A DNA stretch of 64,000 bases from Riemerella anatipestifer. Its GTDB lineage: Bacteria; Bacteroidota; Bacteroidia; Flavobacteriales; Weeksellaceae. The position numbers were made by a program, and so were the translations under genes. The notes below the pieces were generated by a model. It saw only the letters and a list, made by a program, of their open reading frames with translations. It did no database searches and had not been told where the DNA came from. Location: contig NZ_CP142016.1 of assembly GCF_035666175.1 (NCBI RefSeq), forward strand, positions 558,001 through 622,000. The letters are read 5' to 3'. Shown here one piece after another: positions 26,727-37,025 of the stretch (position 1 is its first letter; each line of letters begins with the position of its first letter).

Positions 26727-27770
26727 TTAATTTGAAAATCGTAAATGGTTAACTTCTTCAGGTAATTCTATTTTAGTGTGGGCAAAATCATATAATACCT
26801 TAGAAAAATAACTTCCATTAAGAACTCCCCTTGCTCCTAATCCATTAAAAACATACAAATTAGAATACTGTTCATGAGCCCCTAAAATAGGTCTCCTATC
26901 CTTAACCGTAGGTCTAAAACCATAACAAACTTCTTTTACTTCAAAATCAAACGGATAAAACTCTTTAAGCCCATTTTCCAGTTGTTCTACAGCTTTAGTG
27001 TCTATTTCTTCATCAGTATTATCTCTATCATAGGTTCCTCCATAGTAGAAAGAGTTAGTCTCTTCTAAAGGAAATAAAAAATGTTTTTTCTTAATAGTAA
27101 CATCAGTGTATAGCTCTTTAGAAAGCTTTACTTTAAGATGATGCCCTTTATTTGGATTGACCATAATATCTCCAAAAAAAGGATTATTCTTAACACCTAC
27201 TCCCTCTGCAAAAACAATCTTTTTATAATTCCAATCTTTGTATTTATTATTTTCTACATCAAGTTGATTGTAATCAAACTTTTCTTTAATCAATTTATTT
27301 TGCTTCTCCAAATAGTGTAAATAATCACTAAAAAACAAAGGTACATTTAGCCTTGATGACCTCAATACTTTACCTGCTTCAAAAGGATTTTCTACATTTT
27401 CTAATGCATAGAATTCATCACTCAAAAAAGGCTTCAATTCTTCCTTCTCTAGCCTTTTTTTCTTCCACAATTCTCTCTCAGATTCGTCATGAAATATCCT
27501 ATGTATAGGGGCTTCTATTAAATAATTTGTACCTGTATAAGCTTCTATTTCCTTCATTGTATCTGTAAGAAAGTCTATTTGCTCTTGAGCTTTCCAAAAA
27601 GTGGTAAATTTCTTAAGCACCACAGGATTTACAATACCAGCAGACACCTGAGATGCCCCTTTTTCACCATTTGAAAATAGGACAAAAGAGTGATTATTTT
27701 TCAATAATTGATGAGCAAAAAATAACCCTGCATAACCATCTCCTACGATAATATATTCTACATTTTTCAT
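26727..27770 (-). CDS. FAD-dependent amino-acid-oxidase-like oxidoreductase
   Basis: This 347-residue protein begins YIIVGDGYAGLFFAHQLL, a Rossmann FAD-binding loop (G-x-G-x-x-G with D for the first spacer). It ends with RPTVKDRRPILG and a GLGARGVLNG motif typical of the DAO family (D-amino-acid oxidase, glycine oxidase, MnmC C-domain). The reaction is unassigned. It stands alone between two terminators. Confidence 0.82.
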   Translation of the reverse strand: MKNVEYIIVGDGYAGLFFAHQLLKNNHSFVLFSNGEKGASQVSAGIVNPVVLKKFTTFWKAQEQIDFLTDTMKEIEAYTGTNYLIEAPIHRIFHDESERELWKKKRLEKEELKPFLSDEFYALENVENPFEAGKVLRSSRLNVPLFFSDYLHYLEKQNKLIKEKFDYNQLDVENNKYKDWNYKKIVFAEGVGVKNNPFFGDIMVNPNKGHHLKVKLSKELYTDVTIKKKHFLFPLEETNSFYYGGTYDRDNTDEEIDTKAVEQLENGLKEFYPFDFEVKEVCYGFRPTVKDRRPILGAHEQYSNLYVFNGLGARGVLNGSYFSKVLYDFAHTKIELPEEVNHLRFSN

Positions 27771-27792
27771 AAAATCTTTTTATTTTAAACAC

Positions 27793-27820
27793 AAAACCTG
27801 AGCTTATGGACTCAGGTTTT
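27793..27820 (-). terminator. Intrinsic terminator upstream of gldN unit boundary
   Basis: AAAACCTGAG and CTCAGGTTTT form a 10-bp stem with an 8-base loop and T's on each side. It lies between the gldN stop codon (27857) and the next leftward gene and ends the gldKLMN transcript. Confidence 0.85.
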
Positions 27821-27856
27821 ATTATTATACAAAAACATACACAGAACACTGTAAAT

Positions 27857-28771
27857 CTAGTAGTTCCACATATCGTTTTCCATTTCTAATATTTGGTTTT
27901 TAATCCTTTCGCTTTCTTCCAACTGAGCCTCTGCATCGTTAGGTATATAATCTTTAATTACACCATTTCCTAAGCCATTTTCAGATTTATAAATAATAGA
28001 AGAGAACCTTCTTGCATTAAGAATATCATCAAAACTTATATCGGAAGACAAGTTCTTACTATTGAATACTCTAGCATTAGCTGTAATCTCTCTAGCATCT
28101 GGATAGAACACCCAGAAAAGGTCAATCAGTTCTTCTTTATCAGCAAATTGTTGCCCCATAGTTTGTGGATCTGGTCCCATAGCAGCTATTCCAAGAAGAC
28201 GATATTTCATTTGTCCATCTCTTCTATCAATATACCACATACCTTTTATTTTCAACAACTTAACCTGTTCAGACTTCGTTTCATAAACATCTGTACCAGC
28301 TTTTTTATCTTCATCAGAAACCTTCTCACCACTGTTAATCTTATCAATGAGCCAGTCCGAAGTTACCACTCTACTCATTCTCTGCTGTATTTCTTCAGGT
28401 TTTAGCCTAGTAGTAAACATCTCATCATCATAAACTTCTTTTATTTTACCACTATTGATACCGTCTAATAGTAACTGATACAAAGACTTATTCTGAGATA
28501 CCAAACCATCAGAATTATGATAGAAAGGCTGATTTATTTTCTCATTCATATCAATAATTTCCCACACCACCATACTTCTAAGAATATCTTTATCCTCTAT
28601 ATAGCCATAGTCTAATGGTTTTACTTCTGTAGATATTATTTCGTCTCCCTTTTGAGCTTGATTATCCTCTCTTAACTTTCGAAACTCCTCAGGAGATTTC
28701 GCATTAAGAATATTCTGTGCCCAAGCAAAACCAGAAGCTAATATGAAAGCACTAAAAATGATTTTTTTCAT
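27857..28771 (-). CDS. gldN: Type IX secretion ring protein GldN
   Basis: This 304-residue periplasmic protein has a signal peptide (cleavage after AWAQ). It carries the GldN/PorN hallmarks DYGYIEDKDILRSMVVWEIID, given here only in part for the family call, and WYIDRRDGQMKYRLLGI. GldN forms, with the lipoprotein GldK, the ring under the outer membrane that GldLM connects to. It is the last gene of the gldKLMN operon and lies 55 bases after gldM. Confidence 0.93.
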   Translation of the reverse strand: MKKIIFSAFILASGFAWAQNILNAKSPEEFRKLREDNQAQKGDEIISTEVKPLDYGYIEDKDILRSMVVWEIIDMNEKINQPFYHNSDGLVSQNKSLYQLLLDGINSGKIKEVYDDEMFTTRLKPEEIQQRMSRVVTSDWLIDKINSGEKVSDEDKKAGTDVYETKSEQVKLLKIKGMWYIDRRDGQMKYRLLGIAAMGPDPQTMGQQFADKEELIDLFWVFYPDAREITANARVFNSKNLSSDISFDDILNARRFSSIIYKSENGLGNGVIKDYIPNDAEAQLEESERIKNQILEMENDMWNY

Positions 28772-28826
28772 TGGTACTATTATTTTATTTTTCCTCTATT
28801 ATTAAGGAATCTCAACTTTATAAAAA

Positions 28827-30386
28827 TTACTGAACATTTATCACTACTGGAGAAATATTCTTAAGCATTTGTCCACCCAAACCACTAGCCGTAGCTTGTA
28901 TATCGTAAACATAAACTACATCGCCAGAACGCAAGTTAGCTGTCTGTGCTGCTACTGAACTCAAACTATTACCACTGATAAAACTGGCTGCCTTACCTGG
29001 TATTTTCACTCTAAATCCAGTTACTGTAAAACTTACAGGAAATTCAAAATCTGGAATTGCGGCAGATATAGTTTGATTTTTAATAGAACTTGCAGGCATA
29101 GAAACCACATTCTGTCCTCTAATTTCCCCTTGCGGAGCAGGAACACTTTTCACTCTGAACGGGAATGAAGCTGTAGTAGCTTTACCATTAGGCAAAGTAC
29201 CCGTAACTGTAATATTTACCGAATTACCAGCTCCTGGACGGATAATCCATTTGCCTTTACCTCCAGATACAGAAGCCCCAGCAGCAGATAATTTTACTGA
29301 CGCATTATCAACACCTAGCATAGAAGCTGAAACAGGATTATCTACCCCTCTATAAAGTACATTCATCTTATCAGCAGAAACCACAGCTCCACTCTGCAAT
29401 GCTACTTCCTTAGCCCCTGCTATTACACGATAAGCATGAGAAAAAGGTAATCTTATTTGCTTCTGATTAGCATCTAAAAATGTAATTTCTCCATTGAATT
29501 TAAAGTCACCTACACTCCCTGTATTAAGACTTTTGAACCCTTGACCATTAGCTGTTCTATCCACACCAGATATAGACATACCAGGAACAGAACTCGCATA
29601 AGTCCCAACAATTACCTTAGCTTCAGCTTTATCACCTTGTAAAACAACTGTTGGTGCAGCTACAATAGCTTCAAACGCATTAAACTTAATATCCGCATCT
29701 ACTTTTTCTTTAAGCATATTAGCCAAAGCATCTGACTGTAAATTTCTAGCTTCAGACTGTAAAACCTCTAGATTAGCTAATGCAGCCACTAACGGCTGAT
29801 TATAAAATTTAGAAACTAACCAATCTTTTTTAACACTACTTGTACTAACTGCCGTGCTAAAAGAACTGTTAGCTCTTTCTATAATAGCTTCATTCTGTGG
29901 CGTTTTAGGAAAAATTTGCAATGTTAAACTTTTAATTTCTCCCATTAGAGTTTTCAATTTCTCAGCATTTTTACTTGGACTAGCCTCATTTGCTTTATCA
30001 AAAAAATAAAGTGTAGAAGCATCCGTATTATTTAAAGCATTAAAATTAAACTCCTTAGAAGTCATATCCTGACCTGCAAACTTCTGCATCTCTGTCTTGG
30101 AAACCTCTATAAATTTTACTAAAGCATCTATTTTATCCTTTAATAATTTATATTGCTCATAAGGCTGCGAGAAAGACTCTGGAGAGTTTTCTGCCTTTTG
30201 GCGAAGAGTCTCCTCAAATATTTTATTCTTAGACTGAGTAAGTAATGTCGTCTGACTTAGTGTATCTCTTGTATCATTGTAAGAGCGTATAATCTCCTGA
30301 TCTATCTGCATCGCAAGCATTGCAATGAAAACAAGATACATCAAGTTAATCATCTTCTGACGCGGTGATAATTTTTCCTTTGCCAT
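28827..30386 (-). CDS. gldM: Type IX secretion/gliding motor protein GldM
   Basis: The 519 residues open with KLSPRQKMINLMYLVF and one membrane helix (about 14-33), then a long periplasmic region of four domains (D1-D4). GldM dimers insert into the GldL pentamer in the inner membrane and form the rotary motor that uses proton-motive force for secretion and gliding. The acidic and charged residues after the start are typical. It lies between gldL and gldN in the expected order. Confidence 0.95.
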   Translation of the reverse strand: MAKEKLSPRQKMINLMYLVFIAMLAMQIDQEIIRSYNDTRDTLSQTTLLTQSKNKIFEETLRQKAENSPESFSQPYEQYKLLKDKIDALVKFIEVSKTEMQKFAGQDMTSKEFNFNALNNTDASTLYFFDKANEASPSKNAEKLKTLMGEIKSLTLQIFPKTPQNEAIIERANSSFSTAVSTSSVKKDWLVSKFYNQPLVAALANLEVLQSEARNLQSDALANMLKEKVDADIKFNAFEAIVAAPTVVLQGDKAEAKVIVGTYASSVPGMSISGVDRTANGQGFKSLNTGSVGDFKFNGEITFLDANQKQIRLPFSHAYRVIAGAKEVALQSGAVVSADKMNVLYRGVDNPVSASMLGVDNASVKLSAAGASVSGGKGKWIIRPGAGNSVNITVTGTLPNGKATTASFPFRVKSVPAPQGEIRGQNVVSMPASSIKNQTISAAIPDFEFPVSFTVTGFRVKIPGKAASFISGNSLSSVAAQTANLRSGDVVYVYDIQATASGLGGQMLKNISPVVINVQ

Positions 30387-30436
30387 TTTAGTTTTTTAAG
30401 GTTAAAAAATAGATTAAAACTTTGAAAAAGAAAATT

Positions 30437-31123
30437 TTATCCTTTCATCGCGTTCAACATACCTCCATAAACTCTATTAAGATTATTAAGGTTAGCTGTA
30501 AGCCCATCTAACTCTTGATTAAACTTCTCTGATTGTGCTACTGATTTTTGTAAATCAGAAACATATTTTTGATGATATTCTGACTGAGCTTTACCATGTT
30601 CTAACTGTAATGCATAAAGTGCATTCATACTCTCTAGATGATTAGCAGCCAATGTAAGCTGATCATTATACTTCTGAGTAGACGAAGACACATCTACAGT
30701 TTGATTTATCTGATCTACAGATGCAGAAAACTTATCTATTCCTGTTCTAAGTCTCTCAAATAGTTGTACATCTAGATTAGCCTCTTTTAACATTTTATCT
30801 AACTTTTCAGAAAGAGAAACTTCTAGTTGTTTTATATCTTGAGTTTGTTCTACTATATTATTTTTTCTAGGCTTAGGCTGTGCATTAGCATCTAATAATT
30901 CTGGATACACATTTTCCCAAGCATATTTAGTCTCCTCTAATGGAGGGTTAAACGCATATAGCAAGAATATGAGAGCCTCGGTAATTAGACCTGCTCCTAA
31001 AATCCAATTAGGATTGATTAAACCTCCGAAGGTAGTATGAGTCATTTTAAAAAATGCACCTAAAATTACTACAGAAGCACCTACAGAGTAGATGAAATTT
31101 AATGTTTTATCATTTAGTCTCAT
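30437..31123 (-). CDS. gldL: Type IX secretion/gliding motor protein GldL
   Basis: This 228-residue protein has two membrane helices (about 7-28 and 38-59) and a long cytoplasmic helical tail rich in K, E and Q. The second helix carries the glutamate of the motor (ITEALIFLLYAF). GldL and GldM form the proton-driven motor in the inner membrane. It is 32 bases after gldK. Confidence 0.94.
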   Translation of the reverse strand: MRLNDKTLNFIYSVGASVVILGAFFKMTHTTFGGLINPNWILGAGLITEALIFLLYAFNPPLEETKYAWENVYPELLDANAQPKPRKNNIVEQTQDIKQLEVSLSEKLDKMLKEANLDVQLFERLRTGIDKFSASVDQINQTVDVSSSTQKYNDQLTLAANHLESMNALYALQLEHGKAQSEYHQKYVSDLQKSVAQSEKFNQELDGLTANLNNLNRVYGGMLNAMKG

Positions 31124-31155
31124 GATGTGAAAATATACTTATTACTTTTAATTTA

Positions 31156-32568
31156 TTATTTTGTTTTTCTCTTAAACTTAGCGGAACCTTCTGGTATATC
31201 CTGTACAGTTCTAAATCCTATATAGCTCCTAGCGGAATCTTTTCTTTCCCAGTCTCTATACCCCGTCATCAATAGATAACCCACGTCTTTCCAAGAACCT
31301 CCTCTTACTGATTTTTTAACATCTCTATATGCTTGGTTAGACAAGTGCGGATTTAGTGTTGAAGAAAACTGATAAGTTGCATTACTATACGGAGACTCTG
31401 TCCATTCAGATACATTTCCCGCCATATCATAAAGACCAAAATCATTCTTAGGGAAAGATTTTACAGGAGCTGTATAAGTGTAGTTTCCTTTCTTTTCGTC
31501 CTCTATATAATTACCTCTTTTAGGCTTAAAGTTTGCCATATAACAACCTCTATCATCCATTAAATAAGGTCCTCCCCAAGGATAAGTCGCATTTTCTCTA
31601 CCTCCTCTAGCAGCATATTCCCACTCTGCTTCTGTAGGTAAACGGAATGCCATTGGAGATTCTTTTCTTTTCTTTGACTTTTTATTCTCATCTCTCTTAG
31701 CCTTAGTCTTGTAATCACAATAAGCTCTAGCTTGATCCCAAGTAACGCCTACTACAGGATAGTTTTTATAGGCTTTGTGCCAAAAGTAACCATCATATAG
31801 TGGAGTGTTATAAGCATAATTAAAATCTTTAATCCAAACTGTTGTATCAGGATAAACTGCAATACTTTCTTTTTTAAGATAATCTGAGCTTCTCTTACCA
31901 TCTTTAACGGCAGACTCTATATCTTCCCACTTGTAGGCGTATTTCAATTTTCTAGTATCAATAATTCTCTCACCATTTATTCTTTCCGCTGGAGGAAGAT
32001 ACATAGATTCTATAACTTCTGCATACTGAACATCCGGATAATCAGATGTATTCCATTTTAAAGGAACTCCCCAATCTAATCTTTTAGACTCATCATAACC
32101 ATCTCTACCTCCTTTAGAATCTAAATACTCTTGATATGGTGTAGCATTTCCTGCTTTTTTAGCGAGGTAAGCGTAATCTGATATTCCTGTACCATTACCT
32201 CCACCTGAAGTTACATCACCTGCTGCTTCTGCAAGTAAAGTTCTAGCAATAGAATCTCTTACATAGTCTATAAACAGTCTGTACTGAGCGTTGGTAACCT
32301 CTGTTTCATCCATAAAGAAAGAGGATACTGTAACCGTTTTTAATGGAGCTTTTTCTGGCATATTAGTATAATCTACATCTGCCATACCCATGACAAAGGA
32401 GCCTCCAGGAATAGCTACCATACCGTATGGTCTCTCTGCTACAAATGACTGTGATTTGTTTTTGGGTATAAGCTCTCCCTTAGTGGTAGGTTTACCAGAA
32501 GACTTACTTCCTCTAGAGCACGAAACAACCAAAGATGCTGATAAGAGTACAAAAAATATTTTTTTCAT
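31156..32568 (-). CDS. gldK: Type IX secretion lipoprotein GldK
   Basis: This 470-residue protein has a lipobox at Cys17 (SLVVSC). A formylglycine-generating-enzyme (FGE-sulfatase) fold follows: IPGGSFVMG, EVTNAQYRLF, RLPTEAEWEYAARGG and GLYDMAGNVSEW. GldK uses this fold structurally, in the outer-membrane-associated ring with GldN. It is the first gene of the operon, which follows the order gldK-L-M-N. A large insert between about residues 115 and 260 distinguishes it from catalytic FGEs. Confidence 0.94.
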   Translation of the reverse strand: MKKIFFVLLSASLVVSCSRGSKSSGKPTTKGELIPKNKSQSFVAERPYGMVAIPGGSFVMGMADVDYTNMPEKAPLKTVTVSSFFMDETEVTNAQYRLFIDYVRDSIARTLLAEAAGDVTSGGGNGTGISDYAYLAKKAGNATPYQEYLDSKGGRDGYDESKRLDWGVPLKWNTSDYPDVQYAEVIESMYLPPAERINGERIIDTRKLKYAYKWEDIESAVKDGKRSSDYLKKESIAVYPDTTVWIKDFNYAYNTPLYDGYFWHKAYKNYPVVGVTWDQARAYCDYKTKAKRDENKKSKKRKESPMAFRLPTEAEWEYAARGGRENATYPWGGPYLMDDRGCYMANFKPKRGNYIEDEKKGNYTYTAPVKSFPKNDFGLYDMAGNVSEWTESPYSNATYQFSSTLNPHLSNQAYRDVKKSVRGGSWKDVGYLLMTGYRDWERKDSARSYIGFRTVQDIPEGSAKFKRKTK

Positions 32569-32746
32569 CTGATGATGTTTAATTTAATTTTCTAATTTTT
32601 AGTTTCAAACCAATTAACACAAAACTTATATATATTGATTTTAATGCGTAAATATAACCTTTTTTGAATTATTCATTCAAAAACATATAAGAGCTAACGA
32701 GTTTTTATTACAATTATTTTATATAAAAGCGAAATATTTTACTTTT

Positions 32747-34600
32747 TTACTCTACAGTAACTGACTTCGCCAAGTTTCTAGGCTGATCTACATTAGCTCC
32801 TCTATAAACAGCAATATAGTAAGCTAATAACTGTAATGGCACTGATGCTATAATAGGAGAAAAACATTCTGAAGTTTCAGGGATTTCAATCACATAGTCA
32901 GACATAGAAGCTACCTGTTCATCCCCTTTAGTCACTACAGCTAGCACCTTACCTTTTCTAGCTTTAATTTCTTGCACATTACTCACCACCTTATCGTAAT
33001 GTTTATTTTTAGGTGCTATTATCACGATAGGCATATTCTCATCAATAAGAGCAATAGGACCATGCTTCATTTCTGCTGCAGGATATCCTTCTGCGTGGAT
33101 ATAAGAAATTTCCTTTAACTTTAACGCTCCCTCTAGAGCTGCAGGGAAATTATATCCCCTACCAAGATACAAGAAGTTGGTTGATTCTACAAAATCATGT
33201 GCTACTTTCTTCACATAATCATGAGTAGAAGCCAATACCTCCTCTACTTTTTTAGGAATGGTATCTAGTTCTGTAATCAGCTTCATAAACTCCTGATTGC
33301 TTAAGTTTCCGTTATGCTTACCTAATTTAAGCGCAATCAAAGTTAAAATGGTTAATTGTGCGGTAAACGCCTTAGTAGAAGCTACCCCTATCTCTGGTCC
33401 AGCATGAGTATAAGACCCTGCGTCTGAAAAACGAGCAATAGAAGAATCTACTACATTACAAATACCATAAATAAATGCCCCTTTTTCTCTTGCCATTTTA
33501 ATAGCTGCCATTGTATCAGCTGTTTCTCCCGACTGAGAAATCGCAATAACTACATCCTTATCCGTTATAATTGGGTTTCTATATCTAAACTCAGAAGCAT
33601 ATTCTACCTCTACAGGTACTCTTGCAAATTCTTCAATAAGGTATTCTCCTATCAATCCTGCATGCCAAGAAGTACCACAAGCAATGATAATGATACGATT
33701 AGCATTATTCAATTTCTCCAAATGATCCCAAATACCAGCCATCTTAATAATACCTTCATCTACCAAAAGACGACCTCTCATAGTATCGTGAATAGATTTA
33801 GGTTGCTCAAAAATTTCTTTAAGCATAAAATGCTCATAGCCCCCCTTCTCTATCTGCTCTAGATTAAGCTTAAGCTCTTGAATGACTGGAGTAATTTTAG
33901 AATTATCTTCTATTTTTCTAATATCTACACCATTCTCTAAAGATATAGTTGCTATATGACCTTCCTCTAGATAGATAGCCTCTTTAGCAAATTCTACAAA
34001 TGGAGAGGCATCTGATGCAATAAAATATTCTTTATCACCTATCCCTATCGCAAGAGGAGAACCCAACCTTGCTACTACTAAAAGGCTAGGATAATCTTTA
34101 TGCATTACCGTAATTGCATAAGCCCCATAAACCTCGTTAAGAGCATAACGGACTGCTTCTGGAAAATCTAATTCTTTATTTTCATCCATAAAATACTGAA
34201 TAAGATTAACCAAAACTTCAGTATCTGTCTCTGAATGAAAAATATAACCTTTAGACACTAACATAGTTTTAATGGTATCATAGTTTTCTATAATCCCATT
34301 ATGTACTATAGCCACCTTACCATTATTAGAAACATGAGGGTGTGAGTTTTTATCACTAGGTACACCGTGAGTAGCCCACCTAGTATGCCCCATACCTATG
34401 TGTGATGTATTTTTAAGATTCTCTGATATACTTACTAAATCGGAAACTTTACCCTTTGTCTTTTTTATATCATAAGAACTAGATGAGTCTTCCAATACTA
34501 TCCCAGCACTATCATACCCTCTATATTCTAATCTTTTAAGACCGTTAATAACTACTTCGTAAGCATCTCTATGCCCTGTATATCCTACTATTCCACACAT
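32747..34600 (-). CDS. glmS: Glucosamine-6-phosphate synthase
   Basis: The 617 residues begin MCGIVGYTG, with Cys2 as the glutaminase nucleophile. Two SIS sugar-isomerase domains follow (GTSWHAG, SQSGETADT, GRGYNFPAALEGALKLKE), and the end is LAKSVTVE. It makes glucosamine-6-phosphate from fructose-6-phosphate and glutamine, the entry to cell-wall and LPS amino sugars. It follows the DUF4270 gene by five bases. Confidence 0.97.
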   Translation of the reverse strand: MCGIVGYTGHRDAYEVVINGLKRLEYRGYDSAGIVLEDSSSSYDIKKTKGKVSDLVSISENLKNTSHIGMGHTRWATHGVPSDKNSHPHVSNNGKVAIVHNGIIENYDTIKTMLVSKGYIFHSETDTEVLVNLIQYFMDENKELDFPEAVRYALNEVYGAYAITVMHKDYPSLLVVARLGSPLAIGIGDKEYFIASDASPFVEFAKEAIYLEEGHIATISLENGVDIRKIEDNSKITPVIQELKLNLEQIEKGGYEHFMLKEIFEQPKSIHDTMRGRLLVDEGIIKMAGIWDHLEKLNNANRIIIIACGTSWHAGLIGEYLIEEFARVPVEVEYASEFRYRNPIITDKDVVIAISQSGETADTMAAIKMAREKGAFIYGICNVVDSSIARFSDAGSYTHAGPEIGVASTKAFTAQLTILTLIALKLGKHNGNLSNQEFMKLITELDTIPKKVEEVLASTHDYVKKVAHDFVESTNFLYLGRGYNFPAALEGALKLKEISYIHAEGYPAAEMKHGPIALIDENMPIVIIAPKNKHYDKVVSNVQEIKARKGKVLAVVTKGDEQVASMSDYVIEIPETSECFSPIIASVPLQLLAYYIAVYRGANVDQPRNLAKSVTVE

Positions 34601-34605
34601 ATACC

Positions 34606-36111
34606 TTATTTTTTAGCGTAAATAATATTTAATTTCACTTTATTCTGATTGGTTGTTTTAGAACCAACTAATACTATTCTTTGAGGAGCATAAGCTCTAG
34701 TATTATAGTTTTGTCCTAGCAAAGTTCCCTGTGTACTTTTTAAATAATCTCCCACATTAATTTCTAAATCTTTATTCTCTACCTCCTTTTCTATAATATT
34801 TTTAAGAGTTTGAGTAATGGTAATATCATAGTAAGCAGGATTACTTGTTAAATCAGAAGTTTTAACGAGAGAGTAAGACGATGATAAAGACATTGCGGAA
34901 ACATCAGCTAAAAAGTCATTAAGATTAGCATACTTCACTAAGAAATTTGATGGTTTAGCATAAGATTTATTCCATACACTATCATCTGTATATAATCTTA
35001 TTTTAGCAGAAAGAATGCCTATATTTTCGTTTTTATAAAGATTTTTAATTTTTTGTATTTCTGTTGCAGGTATTCTTAAAACAGCTCCAGCTCCTCCCAT
35101 ACCTTGTAGGTAGAGCCTTTCGTCTCCATTAGTTGTATCAATATTAGCAAGTGCTGTACTATAAGCCGAAGTTCTGTTATAATCTATTTGATTAAAATGA
35201 GTATTACTAGAACCTAAATCAAACTGATACACCGCAGAAGTTTTGGTAGTAGCTCCATTAGATGTTGTATCATAGGTATAATACATCTTAATGCTAGTGT
35301 CATTAGGAGTAAATCTAAAAATATAACCATCATTCTCTACTACAGAAAGTCTTATTCCTTTTATATAACGGATAAAACTAGCCGCATCTTTCAGTTCTGT
35401 AGCTCCTTGCTTACTTACTATTTTATCTTGAAAATACTGTGCATCAAGAGGAATTCTAACGCCTACGGTTCTAGATAACAATTCTTTACTATCAGCATCG
35501 CTTGTAATACTAACCGACGACACCTTACCATTAAGTGGTACCGTTGCCAAATTAACTCCTAGTGCCACTTTTTGGTTAGAGTAATATTTCTTCTCTGTAG
35601 AATACAAGAAATCATCTACTTCATCTACTTTAAGCGTTAGTGATTTATTATTACCATACTTCTGTATAGGATACGTTGTTACTACCTTTTTAGCCGCTAC
35701 ATTACCTGTAAAAATATAGTCTTCATCTGTTGATGTAGTTGCAGAGTCTGAAGCGTAAATAGGTTTCAATTCTAAAACAACTGAATCTACCTTCGCATTA
35801 GTCCCAAAATCAGGATTATAGCTAGATAATCGTAACTGTGTTATATAAGAAGACTTTTGCATTCCAAAATTATCTTCTGCAAAAGCCCCTAGAGTCGCCT
35901 GAGAAATACGAGATGCATCAGACTGTATGGTATCATTATTACTGAGGTTGTAAGCTATCACATCGTAGCTCTGCGTTTCACCTGTTGCTGCCCCACTTGC
36001 AAAAAACTGCTCTCCAAGATTATTTGCATCTGACTCGCAACTTTGTATCACTAAACTCCCTAATCCTGCTACAACAAACAGTTTAAGGATTTTTTTTGTT
36101 TCTATTATCAT
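34606..36111 (-). CDS. DUF4270 lipoprotein
   Basis: This 501-residue protein has a lipoprotein signal with lipobox LVIQSC at about Cys24. The body fits DUF4270, a Bacteroidetes family of extracellular beta-rich proteins: a start resembling NNLGEQFFASG, and a late stretch with NPAYYDITI and QGTLLGQNYN. The function is unknown. It lies between the starch-synthase-like gene and glmS with tiny gaps, an arrangement I believe is conserved in flavobacteria. Confidence 0.83.
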   Translation of the reverse strand: MIIETKKILKLFVVAGLGSLVIQSCESDANNLGEQFFASGAATGETQSYDVIAYNLSNNDTIQSDASRISQATLGAFAEDNFGMQKSSYITQLRLSSYNPDFGTNAKVDSVVLELKPIYASDSATTSTDEDYIFTGNVAAKKVVTTYPIQKYGNNKSLTLKVDEVDDFLYSTEKKYYSNQKVALGVNLATVPLNGKVSSVSITSDADSKELLSRTVGVRIPLDAQYFQDKIVSKQGATELKDAASFIRYIKGIRLSVVENDGYIFRFTPNDTSIKMYYTYDTTSNGATTKTSAVYQFDLGSSNTHFNQIDYNRTSAYSTALANIDTTNGDERLYLQGMGGAGAVLRIPATEIQKIKNLYKNENIGILSAKIRLYTDDSVWNKSYAKPSNFLVKYANLNDFLADVSAMSLSSSYSLVKTSDLTSNPAYYDITITQTLKNIIEKEVENKDLEINVGDYLKSTQGTLLGQNYNTRAYAPQRIVLVGSKTTNQNKVKLNIIYAKK

Positions 36112-36137
36112 TGAATGTATTAAATAAAATCTATTTC

Positions 36138-36911
36138 TTAATATATCTCACCTACAGACTCAGGAGTAACATACTCTTTCTTATCTGAACTTGCTTGAGA
36201 AAAACTTTCATCTAAATTTTGTTCCAAAAATTCATCTCCTTTCACTACCACATCTACAAGATTCATACCTTCTTCTAAAAAACTATAGAAGCTAGGATTA
36301 TCAAACGCTTTAATTCCTTCTATATTGTCGAATTTAAACTTATTTACCACCGCTTTTTTGTCAAAAACTAAATTTTCTTCATTATATACAGACAAAACAA
36401 ACTTGGTATCATCAAAATAAGAATCTTTTTTGTAGTAATGTTTTAGATATACAGGTATAAATGCTGACATCCAACCATTAAGATGAACCACATCTGGCAC
36501 CCAATTAAGTTTCTTAATAGTTTCTATAACACCTCGTGCAAAAAACATTGCTCTTTCGTCATTATCATCGAAAGGAAGCCCTTCTTCATCTTTGTAAGTA
36601 AATTTTCTTTTGAAATAATCTTCATTATCTATAAAGTAAACCTGTAACCTTTCTCCTGGTAAAGAAGCCACTTTAATAATTAAAGGTTGGTCTAAATCAT
36701 TAATAATAATATTCATTCCTGAAAGCCTAATTACCTCGTGTAACTGAAACTTTCTTTCACTAATATATCCAAAACGAGGCATGAAGACACGCACATCATT
36801 TCCATCACCATACATTTTAAGAGCCATTCTGTTTACCGCATCAGACATTGCACTTTCTTCTTGGTAAGGAAACATCTCTGTAGTAACATATAAAATCTTT
36901 TTGTCTGGCAT
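36138..36911 (-). CDS. Glycogen/starch synthase N-domain-like protein
   Basis: This 257-residue protein starts ILYVTTEMFPYQEES and contains DVVHLNGWMSAFIPVYLK, the N-terminal half of GT5 glycogen/starch synthases. The catalytic C-terminal Rossmann half, with the nucleotide-sugar site, is absent; full GT5 enzymes are about 470 residues. The short form is a known separate family in flavobacteria, so it is probably not a broken gene, but catalysis seems unlikely without a partner. It is first in the unit leading to glmS. Confidence 0.8.
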   Translation of the reverse strand: MPDKKILYVTTEMFPYQEESAMSDAVNRMALKMYGDGNDVRVFMPRFGYISERKFQLHEVIRLSGMNIIINDLDQPLIIKVASLPGERLQVYFIDNEDYFKRKFTYKDEEGLPFDDNDERAMFFARGVIETIKKLNWVPDVVHLNGWMSAFIPVYLKHYYKKDSYFDDTKFVLSVYNEENLVFDKKAVVNKFKFDNIEGIKAFDNPSFYSFLEEGMNLVDVVVKGDEFLEQNLDESFSQASSDKKEYVTPESVGEIY

Positions 36912-37025
36912 AATTCTTATTTTTTTATCTTCAACTTAAAAGACAATTCTCTATGCAAAAATACAACTTTTTAAACTAATAACAGTGTATTAACAATTTT
37001 TTATAATTTTGGAGAAATTTTTCAA

